From Candidatus Cloacimonadota bacterium (GTDB lineage: Bacteria > Cloacimonadota > Cloacimonadia > Cloacimonadales > TCS61): a stretch of 7,477 nt of DNA. The stretch is from assembly GCA_030626645.1 (NCBI GenBank), contig DAOUTP010000084.1, positions 1-7,477 on the forward strand, written 5' to 3'. The position numbers were made by a program, and so were the translations under genes. Under the pieces are notes generated by a model that was not told the origin of the DNA, did not search any database, and saw only the letters and a program-made list of their open reading frames with translations. Of the stretch, positions 1 to 6,800 are shown in pieces; position 1 is the first letter of the stretch, and each line of letters starts with the position of its first letter.

Positions 1-1
1 A

Positions 2-379
2 ATATTCACACCCGGATTTCTATTTTTGAGTTTTGGAGCTGGGGCAATCATTACAGGACTTGCAGCTCTAATTATTCCATCACTTACGTTTCAAATACTC
101 ACCTTTGCAATTGTTACACTTATTGTTTTCATCTTAAGCAGAAAGTTTAGCAAGAAACTGATATCAAGCAACTATGAAGAAACTAATGTTAAAGCGCTGA
201 TTGGTAAAACCGGCAAGATTACACAGGAAATCCCCGCCAATGAAAAAGGATATGTTAAGATCGGCGGTGAAGAATGGGCGGCTGTTTCCGAAGACAATAA
301 GGAAATTAAAAAAGATGCTCGGGTTATGGTTAATAATATTGATGGGAACAAGGTTATCGTAACATTAATTGAAGAATGA
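2..379 (+). CDS. NfeD-like membrane protein, C-terminal part (5' end outside window)
   Basis: This is the 3' part of an NfeD-family gene. The frame is already open at base 2 and reads IFTPGFLFLSFGAGAI, the typical second half of the NfeD membrane region. The TTG at 26 that could be taken as a start is therefore internal, and the true start lies left of the window. About 125 residues are visible. First come two hydrophobic segments (roughly visible residues 4-27 and 30-46), then a basic stretch (SRKFSKK). The last 60 or so residues begin with IGKTGKI and contain GYVKIGGEEW, the small beta-barrel (OB-fold) domain of the family. NfeD proteins sit in the membrane beside SPFH proteins and are thought to help scaffold or partner them. 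The next gene is exactly such an SPFH protein, 36 bases downstream, so the two probably form an operon. No protease domain is visible, but the missing N-terminus prevents saying whether this is the short or the long form. The family call is confident; the cellular role is inferred. Confidence 0.88.
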   Translation: MFTPGFLFLSFGAGAIITGLAALIIPSLTFQILTFAIVTLIVFILSRKFSKKLISSNYEETNVKALIGKTGKITQEIPANEKGYVKIGGEEWAAVSEDNKEIKKDARVMVNNIDGNKVIVTLIEE

Positions 380-415
380 AAAATTGATAATTTAGCACCT
401 TAACAAGGAGGAAAT

Positions 416-1351
416 ATGACAATTGTAATAATCATTTTTGCTGTTTTGATAATAATATTGATCTCGAAAGGATTGGTAATTGTAAAACAAGCAGAAGTAA
501 TGATCATTGAGAGATTAGGTAAATACAATAGAACATTAGAAAGTGGATTGAACATTCTCTGGCCGGTAATAGATAAACCACGTAATATTAACTGGCGGTA
601 CTCCAGAACAGATATGAAGGGAAATAAATATGTACAGGTAAAATCTCAAAGCAGGATAGATCTGCGTGAGACTGTTTATGATTTTCCCCGTCAGAATGTG
701 ATAACCAGCGATAACGTATCCATCGAAATTGATGCACTTTTATATTTCCAGGTAACCGATCCCACAAAGGCAACCTATGAAATTAATAATCTTCCCAATG
801 CCATAGAAAAACTTACCCAAACAACTCTTCGTAATGTGATAGGTGAAATGGAACTTGATAAAACACTTACTTCAAGAGATACAATTAATACCAAGCTGCG
901 CCTTATTCTGGATGAAGCTACCGATAAATGGGGGGTTAAGGTAAACCGTGTTGAACTCCAGGATATAAATCCTCCGCAAGAAATTAAAATGGCGATGGAA
1001 AAACAGATGCGTGCCGAGAGAGACAAACGAGCCAAGATTTTGGAAGCAGAAGGAGATAAGAGATCTCAGATACTGGTTGCAGAAGGTGATAAAGAAGCCA
1101 GAATAACCAGGGCAGAAGGGGAAGCCAGGGGAAAATACCTGGTTGCCGAAGCTGAAGCAAAAGCGATCAAGGAAGTTGCTGCTGCGGTGGAAAAAACCGG
1201 AACAGATCCGGCTCAATACCTGCTTGCTGTTAAATATATTAAAGCATTTAGTGAGATCGTGCAAAATGGTGATAAAACAGTTGTTGTTCCTTATGAAGCC
1301 TCTGCATTGCTGGGCTCTGTAAAATCAATGGAGAAAATATTTAAAAGCTGA
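416..1351 (+). CDS. SPFH/stomatin-like (paraslipin, QmcA-type) membrane protein
   Basis: A 311-residue membrane-anchored SPFH protein. Residues 2-22 form one hydrophobic N-terminal helix, followed by the SPFH start VKQAEVMIIERLGKYNR. The core has the paraslipin signatures ITSDNVSIEIDALLYFQV (about 97-113), TLRNVIGEMELD (137-148), LTSRDTIN (151-158) and the NRVELQDINPP region (178-187). Residues 200-254 are charged and alanine-rich with an 11-residue period, a predicted coiled coil for oligomerisation. The C-terminus has the family's YEASALLGSV segment. Such proteins form large ring or cage assemblies in membrane microdomains and influence membrane proteases. An AAGGAGG site (405-411) fixes the ATG start, and the upstream NfeD gene supports an operon. 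Compared with E. coli QmcA there are about 20 extra residues (61-80, RYSRTDMKGNKY region) between WPVIDKPRNINW and the DLRETVYDFP strand. I believe this marks a subfamily rather than an aberration. The family is certain; the substrate or partner protease cannot be seen. Confidence 0.95.
   Translation: MTIVIIIFAVLIIILISKGLVIVKQAEVMIIERLGKYNRTLESGLNILWPVIDKPRNINWRYSRTDMKGNKYVQVKSQSRIDLRETVYDFPRQNVITSDNVSIEIDALLYFQVTDPTKATYEINNLPNAIEKLTQTTLRNVIGEMELDKTLTSRDTINTKLRLILDEATDKWGVKVNRVELQDINPPQEIKMAMEKQMRAERDKRAKILEAEGDKRSQILVAEGDKEARITRAEGEARGKYLVAEAEAKAIKEVAAAVEKTGTDPAQYLLAVKYIKAFSEIVQNGDKTVVVPYEASALLGSVKSMEKIFKS
1013..1177 (+). repeat. Hendecad (11-residue) coiled-coil repeat coding for SPFH residues 200-254
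   Basis: Five consecutive 11-residue units start at residues 200, 211, 222, 233 and 244 of the SPFH protein. Four units open with AER or AEG (AERDKRAKILE, AEGDKEARITR for units 1 and 3) and the last opens with AEA. An exact 11-residue period favours a right-handed or nearly straight coiled coil rather than the usual heptad form. At DNA level the units share gcagaaggngat-like stretches, so they may have grown by duplication, although this region is repetitive throughout the family. Confidence 0.7.
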
Positions 1352-1384
1352 TCTATAAGAACATAGAGTTTATAAGTTTGACAG

Positions 1385-1418
1385 AATATGGGGAATAAGG
1401 GGACTTGTTCCCTATATT
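1385..1418 (+). promoter_or_regulatory. 11-bp inverted repeat between the SPFH gene and eno
   Basis: The arm aatatggggaa (1385-1395) pairs with ttccctatatt (1408-1418), 11 pairs of which one is G:U, around a 12-base loop. The 3' arm can alternatively pair with agggga (1398-1403) to make a tighter 6-bp hairpin with a CTTG loop, so the two folds exclude each other. No T-run follows, so it is not a standard intrinsic terminator. It lies 14 bases before the eno ribosome binding site (AAGGAG, 1433-1438). It could be a 5' UTR stem, an RNA-processing site or a small REP-like palindrome; the sequence does not decide. Confidence 0.4.
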
Positions 1419-1444
1419 GATAATTACTTGAGAAGGAGATAGAG

Positions 1445-2728
1445 ATGTCAGAAATTTATGCAATTTACGGAAGAGAAATTCTTGATTCCAGGGGGAATCC
1501 TACTGTTGAGGTTGATGTTTATCTGGAAAATGGAATCAGGGGAAGAGCTGCTGTTCCCAGTGGAGCATCTACAGGTGAACACGAAGCAGTTGAACTTCGC
1601 GATGGCGATACCACACGCTACCTTGGAAAAGGCGTTCTAAAAGCGGTTGAAAATGTAAATCAGATAATAGCACCAAAACTTATTGGTATGGAAGTTTCCC
1701 AGCAGACATTAATAGATAAAACAATGTTGGAACTTGATGGAACATCGAATAAACAGAAGCTTGGAGCAAATGCTATTCTTGGTGTTTCACTTGCCTGTGC
1801 CCGGGCTGCTGCTGAAGAACAAGGGATGCCGCTCTATCGTTATATCGGCGGGTCAAATGCCAAACTGCTTCCCGTTCCCATGTCTAATATTCTTAATGGA
1901 GGACAGCATGCCGATAACACAGTAGATCTGCAGGAATTCATGATCATGCCGCTTGGTGCTAAAACATTCAAAGAAGCTCTGCAAATGAATGCAGAAGTTT
2001 TTCATACATTAAAAAAATATCTAAAACAACAGGGATATGCAACCAGCGTGGGTGACGAAGGTGGATTTGCTCCCGATCTTAAATCAAATGAAGAAGCATT
2101 GCAGATAATTGTGAAGGCAATTGAACTTGCCGATTACCGACCGGGTGAAGATATCTCTATTGCTCTTGATCCTGCAGCAAGCGAGTTTTATAAGAATGGA
2201 AAATATCATCTCACAGCAGAGAATGTTGCATTATCCTCTGAAGAAATGGTTGATTATTATGCTAAACTGGTAGATAAATATCCCATAGTCTCTATCGAAG
2301 ATGGCTTGGCAGAAGATGATTGGAAGGGATTTAAGTTGATGAAAGAAAAACTGGGTGATAAGATCCAGATAATGGGTGACGATCTTTTTGTAACCAATGT
2401 AGAAAGATTACAAACAGGTATTGATGAAAATGCTGCAAATTCCATTCTGATAAAACTTAATCAGATCGGGACTCTTACAGAAACACTGGATACAATAGAA
2501 CTGGCAAAAACAAATAATTATACTACCGTGATATCACACAGAAGCGGAGAAACTTCCGATACTATTATTGCCGATCTGGCAGTTGCTGTAAATTCCGGAC
2601 AAATTAAAACAGGCTCGATATGTCGAAGCGAAAGAATCGCAAAATATAATCAACTTCTGCGTATTGAAGAAGAGCTGGGAGAATCTGCACGATTCATCGG
2701 GAAAGACGTATTTTATAATTTGAAGTAA
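1445..2728 (+). CDS. eno: Enolase (phosphopyruvate hydratase)
   Basis: Enolase interconverts 2-phosphoglycerate and phosphoenolpyruvate plus water in glycolysis and gluconeogenesis. It is a cytosolic Mg-dependent homodimer or octamer. The 427 residues match the usual bacterial length. The N-terminal domain begins with IYGREILDSRGNPTVEV and carries the flexible catalytic loop SGAST (S42 at the canonical place). In the barrel domain the general acid Glu lies in GDEGG (E205) and the Mg ligands are D242 (ALDPAASEF), E285 (SIEDG) and D312 (GDDLFVTN). The catalytic base is K337 (LIKLNQIGTLTET), and the substrate-binding SHRSGET (H365-R366-S367) and KTGSICRSERIAKYNQ segments are intact. All key residues are present, so the enzyme should be active. 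The start is supported by AAGGAG at 1433-1438, six bases before the ATG. The gap of 93 bases from the SPFH gene contains a hairpin but no convincing sigma-70 promoter, so co-transcription with the upstream genes is possible but unproven. No intrinsic terminator follows; a repeat-rich spacer does. Confidence 0.99.
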   Translation: MSEIYAIYGREILDSRGNPTVEVDVYLENGIRGRAAVPSGASTGEHEAVELRDGDTTRYLGKGVLKAVENVNQIIAPKLIGMEVSQQTLIDKTMLELDGTSNKQKLGANAILGVSLACARAAAEEQGMPLYRYIGGSNAKLLPVPMSNILNGGQHADNTVDLQEFMIMPLGAKTFKEALQMNAEVFHTLKKYLKQQGYATSVGDEGGFAPDLKSNEEALQIIVKAIELADYRPGEDISIALDPAASEFYKNGKYHLTAENVALSSEEMVDYYAKLVDKYPIVSIEDGLAEDDWKGFKLMKEKLGDKIQIMGDDLFVTNVERLQTGIDENAANSILIKLNQIGTLTETLDTIELAKTNNYTTVISHRSGETSDTIIADLAVAVNSGQIKTGSICRSERIAKYNQLLRIEEELGESARFIGKDVFYNLK

Positions 2729-2739
2729 AAAAGACTTAA

Positions 2740-2763
2740 CACAGAGACACAAAGACACAGAGA
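2740..2763 (+). repeat. Tandem octamer repeat, three copies of CACAGAGA type
   Basis: Directly after eno there are three head-to-tail 8-mers: CACAGAGA, CACAAAGA, CACAGAGA, differing at one base and followed by an A-rich tail. Motifs of this CACAGAG/CACAAAG kind are familiar as dispersed intergenic repeats in many environmental bacterial genomes. Read on the other strand they encode the spurious SVSLCLCV peptide. No gene is encoded here. Confidence 0.75.
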
Positions 2764-2781
2764 AAAAGAAGATCATTCATA

Positions 2782-2832
2782 ACTCGATCTGCCGGGTCGA
2801 GTAAAAAGCGACCACACTGGTCGTTGTACAAC
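2782..2832 (+). repeat. Two adjacent hairpins and a 10-bp palindrome in the eno-lipoprotein spacer
   Basis: Three structures follow one another. Hairpin A: actcgatc (2782-2789) pairs with ggtcgagt (2795-2802), eight pairs with one wobble, loop TGCCG. Hairpin B: agcgacca (2807-2814) pairs with tggtcgtt (2818-2825), eight pairs with one wobble, loop CAC. A perfect palindrome gttgtacaac occupies 2823-2832. In addition cgatctgc (2785-2792) is the exact reverse complement of gcagatcg (2872-2879), tying this block to the next repeat. None of the stems is followed by a T-run, so they do not look like ordinary terminators. The block may be part of one composite mobile or REP-like element with 2833-2934, or a structured RNA. 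Confidence 0.55.
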
Positions 2833-2934
2833 TGTCACACTGAGTATGAACGAAGTGAAGTATCGAAGTGTGCAGATCGTCAAATGTCATTATTCTTCGA
2901 TACATCCGGCAGTTGCCGGACACTCAGAATGACA
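2833..2934. repeat. Pair of facing palindromic intergenic elements (TGTCA..CTGAGT..GTATCGAAG)
   Basis: The left unit begins TGTCACACTGAGT (2833-2845) and reaches GTATCGAAG (2860-2868). The right unit, on the opposite strand, begins TGTCATTCTGAGT (2934-2922) and reaches the identical GTATCGAAG (2903-2895). The outer arms match at 11 of 13 bases and the inner arms at 9 of 9. The middles differ: the left has atgaacgaagtgaa, the right has a GC-rich hairpin. The right unit on its own is bounded by perfect 7-bp inverted ends, TGTCATT (2885-2891) and AATGACA (2928-2934). This layout resembles the TGTCA-CTGAG-CGAAG repeats spread through intergenic regions of several bacterial phyla. No protein is encoded; an open frame runs through but has no ribosome binding site. 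Confidence 0.7.
2905..2920. repeat. Perfect 7-bp GC-rich hairpin inside the right repeat unit
   Basis: The sequence tccggca-gt-tgccgga is a perfect 7-bp inverted repeat with a two-base centre, notably GC-rich against its AT-rich surroundings. Its ccggcag (2906-2912) is also the reverse complement of ctgccgg (2789-2795) in hairpin A. Confidence 0.65.
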
Positions 2935-2955
2935 ACAAGATAAATTTTTTGTGTA

Positions 2956-2961
2956 AAGGAG
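2956..2961 (+). promoter_or_regulatory. Ribosome binding site that fixes the lipoprotein start at 2967
   Basis: AAGGAG ends five bases before the ATG at 2967. The earlier in-frame ATG at 2868 lies in the palindromic repeat, has no comparable site, and would put 33 hydrophilic residues ahead of a clear lipoprotein signal peptide. The 2967 start is therefore preferred. Confidence 0.85.
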
Positions 2962-2966
2962 AATTT

Positions 2967-3590
2967 ATGAAAAAATTAATAGTTCCATTTATGTTGCTGA
3001 TCATCATTCTTTCTGGTTGTTCCACAGAAGGTGACATAAAAATTATTAACCGCACAAACCATAATCTTTATTTTACGATCAAGGGGAACGATTACATTTT
3101 AGAAGGATCTGAAACTTCCGACCCGGATATGACAATAAGTGTGGGTACCGGAAAACAGGTGTTGTTTTACAGTGAAGATTATGTGGACGTTGATCTGCAT
3201 CTGGAAGGTGAAACATTTATGATGCAGGATGCGATCAATGGGATTCCGATTGAGGAATATTTCACTGAAACCACATTGCAGGTTATACCCAAAGAAACAC
3301 TCAAGATTTATTGTGATCCAACCCATGCCGGAGTAAAACTGATTAATAATTTTGCAGAAGACGTAATTGGACTGGCTTATTATACTGCTGATTCTGAGAT
3401 ACCTATCTCCATTATTGACCAGCCAATAGTTACGGGCGATTCTGCCTGGAGCAGATTGCAAGCAACTTCTATATATGATTCGATCTCTTATTCATTTGTT
3501 ATAGAATTTGAAAATGGTTTTATTGATAGCAGCTTCACGAATATTGATAATTTGACAGTTGATGAACAACTGAGAATAGAATTAGAATAA
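2967..3590 (+). CDS. Predicted lipoprotein of unknown function
   Basis: A 207-residue protein that I do not recognise as a named family. Residues 1-18 are a textbook lipoprotein signal: MKK, a hydrophobic core (LIVPFMLLIIIL) and the lipobox LSGC with C18 as the acylated cysteine. Residue +2 is Ser, which in E. coli-like sorting would favour the outer membrane. The mature part is rich in alternating hydrophobic and polar residues and looks all-beta. Two segments resemble each other: IKIINRTNHNLYF (24-36) and VKLINNFAEDVIGLAYY (123-139). This suggests two tandem beta-sandwich domains, with the second ending in a YDSISYSFVIEFENG stretch (170-184). The start at 2967 is chosen for its AAGGAG site and signal peptide. 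The gene stands alone between two spacers of about 240 bases, so its context gives no functional clue. The lipoprotein nature is strong; the domain duplication is an inference by eye. Confidence 0.85.
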   Translation: MKKLIVPFMLLIIILSGCSTEGDIKIINRTNHNLYFTIKGNDYILEGSETSDPDMTISVGTGKQVLFYSEDYVDVDLHLEGETFMMQDAINGIPIEEYFTETTLQVIPKETLKIYCDPTHAGVKLINNFAEDVIGLAYYTADSEIPISIIDQPIVTGDSAWSRLQATSIYDSISYSFVIEFENGFIDSSFTNIDNLTVDEQLRIELE

Positions 3591-3603
3591 ATAGAAATGT
3601 TTA

Positions 3604-3660
3604 AATGCTATAAATGACCCAAACGATAAGTAAGTATCTTTCTTGAATGATTATAGCTTT
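3604..3660. repeat. Imperfect inverted repeat downstream of the lipoprotein gene
   Basis: The arm aatgctataa (3604-3613) matches the reverse complement of ttatagcttt (3651-3660) at 9 of 10 bases, with a 37-base loop. The loop is long for an intrinsic terminator and the sequence after it is AT-rich rather than a clean T-run. It may be a weak transcript end or chance in AT-rich DNA. Apart from this and the -10-like box at 3794, the 241-base spacer 3591-3831 shows nothing recognisable. Confidence 0.25.
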
Positions 3661-3793
3661 ATATATAATTATATTAACAATAAATACTTTGACATAAGTA
3701 ATTTTAATTTCAAATTTTGTCTTTAGAACAAAGCTGTTAATAGAAAACTGAAACATTCTACCAGACAGCAAGTGTATCTGCTTAGATATTTTT

Positions 3794-3799
3794 TATAAT
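3794..3799 (+). promoter_or_regulatory. Possible -10 box for the histidine kinase gene
   Basis: A perfect TATAAT lies 32 bases before the kinase ATG, but no TTGACA-like element sits 15-19 bases upstream of it. A separate perfect TTGACA at 3689-3694 has no matching -10 at the right distance. In such AT-rich DNA a TATAAT can easily occur by chance, so this is tentative. The long spacer does suggest that the kinase has its own promoter. Confidence 0.3.
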
Positions 3800-3831
3800 A
3801 TAAAGTTTACTTTGGGATAGGAGTATTTGTT

Positions 3832-6800
3832 ATGATTGGTAATAGTATACCCAATTGGGAACAGGTAATTAATTCAATTAAAGAGTCTGTAATCTTATTA
3901 GATAAAAATGGTATAATAACAAATTGTAATGCCTCATTTCTCAAAATGATCAATTTGCCAAGCACTCAGGTTATTGGTGCTAATTGTTCAAAAATTATTA
4001 GTATTAAAGATGGCAAACAGGAAGCTTGCCCCTACTTCAAATCGAAAATATCAAAGAAGAGAGAATCCTCAGATATTCAAAGAGGTGATAAGTGGTTTAA
4101 TGTAGATGCAGATCCAATTTTAGATAGAGAAAATGAAATTTCAGGATTCGTGCAATTCATGTCGGACATCACCGAACGCAAGCAAGTTGAGGAAGCCCTG
4201 CTGGAGAGCGAAGAAAAATTCCATTCATTATTTTCAGAAATGGCAGAAGGTGTATATCTCCATGAAATTATTTATAATCAAAATGGCGAAGCGGTTGATT
4301 ATCGGATAACAGAAACGAATCCTGCTTCTGAAAAACATCTAAATATAAAACACGAAGATGCGAATGGTAAATTGGCAACCGAACTTTACGGAACAGAAGA
4401 AGCTCCATATCTTGATATTTATGCAAAAGTGGTAAAAACAGGAATACCTTTTCAATTTGAAGAATATTTTCCACCGTTGAAAAAGCATTTCCATATTTCA
4501 GTATATTCTCCTGAGAAAGGAAAATTCGCAACAGTTTTTTCAGACATTACCGAGCGTAAGCTGGCTGAAGATGCGTTAAAAATGCAAAACTTAAAATATC
4601 AAACACTGCTTCTGAATTTAAATGGAATGGTTTACCGCTGTAAAAATGATAAAAAATGGACAATGCAATTTGTCAGTGCCGGTTGTTCGAGTTTAACAGG
4701 ATATAAACCTGATGAATTATTAGAAAACAATAAACTATCATACAATGATATAGTTCTACCGGAATATCAAGACTATTTGTGGAAAGAATGGCAGGACAAA
4801 TTGAAAACCCGTGATTCTGTGGAAATTGAATACGAGATTAAAACCGCTACAGGAGATATTAAATGGGTGTGGGAAAGAGGACGCGGGATCTATGATGAAA
4901 AGGGTCAATTAACACATTTGGAAGGTTTTATTACTGACATCACCGAGCGTAAGCTGGCTGAAAATGCGTTAAAAACTTCGGAAGAGAGCTTGAGAGCTCT
5001 TTTTATGGCAATGACCGACATCGTTTTGGAATTAGATCATGAAGGAAGATATCTTGATATTGCGCCAACTTCCCCAGATCTTCTTTATAAACCGGCAACT
5101 GAAGTTTTGGGAAAAACCGTACATGAAATATTCTCCAAAAAAGAAGCTGATGAATTTTTATCAGCTATTCATAAATCTCTGTATGAAGTCAAAATCGTAA
5201 CGATTGAATATCAAATAAAAATAAAAAATAAACTTATTTGGTTTGAAGCAAGAATAGCACCAAAAACAAAGGATACGGTTCTTTTTATTGCCCATAATAT
5301 CACCGAGCGTAAGCAGTCTGAGGATGCACTAAAGAAGGAAAAAGAATATTACCATTCTTTTGTCACCTCTTTGAGTGATTGGGTATGGGAAATGGATTTA
5401 AGCGGAATTCATACATATTCAAATCTTGCAGTTGAGTCAATTTTAGGATATAGGGTTGAAGATGTAGTTGGACACCACGTCAAAGAATTTTGGGGAGATA
5501 GCGAGATAACGCCGAAATCATTGAAATTATTAAATGATGCATTGTCCGCTGGCAAGGGTTGGAAGAATGTTTCTGGAAGATTTAAACATAAAAACGGTTC
5601 AATAATTATTACAGAAAGTACGGCAAGTCCAATTTACAATTCAGAGAATAAATTGATTGGATATAGAGGTATAGACCACGATATCACCGAGCGTAAGCAT
5701 GCCGGACAAATTCAAGAAGTAATATATAATATTTCCAATGCTGCTAATATAACAGATGATCTTGAAAAATTGATTAGCCGGATACATAAAGAACTGGGAG
5801 CAATTATTGATACAACTAATTTTTATATTGCTCTTTACGACCATAAAAAGGAAGTCTTCACATTACCATTTCTTACTGATGTCAAAGATAAAACTATTAC
5901 TTTTCCGGCAGGGAAAACGCTAACCAACTATGTAAGAAAAACGCAAAAACCATTATTGGCTAATAAAAAAGTTGAAAAGAAATTAGAGAAATCAGGAGAT
6001 ATTGAACGTTTTGGAGTAGATTCAAAGGTATGGCTTGGAGTGCCGCTTAAGGTCGAAGGGAAAATCATAGGTGTACTAGCTGTTCAAAGTTATACTGATG
6101 AATTTGCTTTCGATGAATCAGACCTTAAAATGCTTGAATTTGTTTCCAACCAGGTAAGTATTTCAATTGAACGAAAAAGAACAGAACTGGCATTACAAGA
6201 AAATGAAAAGAGATATAAATATCTTTTTAACCAATCTCCTACTTCTATCTGGGAAGAGGATTTTTCGGAAGTTTACAAATATCTAACCTCTCTTAAGAAG
6301 AGTGGAATTAAAGATCTTAAGGAATATTTTGAAAACAATCTTGATGAAGTTAAAAAATGCTCCGAGATGGTTCGTGTATTAGATATAAATGAAATGACAG
6401 TAAAGCTTTTTAATGCCAAAAGTAAAGATGACCTGATCACGAATTTAGATTCGATCTTCACAGAAGCTTCACTCTCGCCATTTATTGATCAATTATGTAC
6501 AATAGCAGAAAATCAAACCAGTTACAATGGTGAAACCGTTAACACAACATTAGATGGAGAATTATTAAATGTCTTTATTAGATTGAATGTAGTTCCCGGA
6601 TATGAAAAAGATTATTCCAGAGTTTTGATCTCTCTTATGGATATTACCGGACAAAAGAAAGCAGAAGAAGGACTTAGAAAAGGTCGTGAACGATTAAAAT
6701 TACTAAATCAAATTATCCGACATGATCTTTCCAATGATTTTATTGTAATCAAGAGTGCAGTTAATATCTTCAGGAGATCATCCAAAGTGAAGATGATCGA

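Noticed and set aside
26..379. TTG start at 26 for the NfeD-like gene
   Set aside because: The frame is open to the window edge and the upstream codons (IFTPGFLFL) continue the family's conserved membrane segment, so the gene starts outside the window.
872..1264. Minus-strand 130-residue open frame inside the SPFH gene
   Set aside because: It lies wholly opposite a well-conserved gene, has phenylalanine- and cysteine-rich composition typical of antisense frames, and lacks a recognisable family.
1378..1383. Perfect TTGACA upstream of eno as a -35 box
   Set aside because: There is no -10-like hexamer 15-19 bases downstream; the nearest TATATT is 29 bases away and falls inside the hairpin arm.
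2534..2776. Minus-strand 80-residue open frame beginning MIFFFSVSLCLCV
   Set aside because: It is the translation of the CACAGAGA repeats followed by antisense enolase. SVSLCLCV-type peptides are a familiar false gene product of this repeat.
2782..2825. Hairpins after eno as an intrinsic terminator
   Set aside because: Neither stem is followed by a T-run on either strand, so they do not meet the usual pattern.
3099..3461. Minus-strand 120-residue open frame inside the lipoprotein gene
   Set aside because: It is antisense to a gene with a clear signal peptide and ribosome binding site, and shows no domain or start site of its own.
3689..3694. Perfect TTGACA in the spacer before the kinase as a -35 box
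   Set aside because: At 16-18 bases downstream only caaatt/aaattt sequences occur, which match a -10 box poorly.
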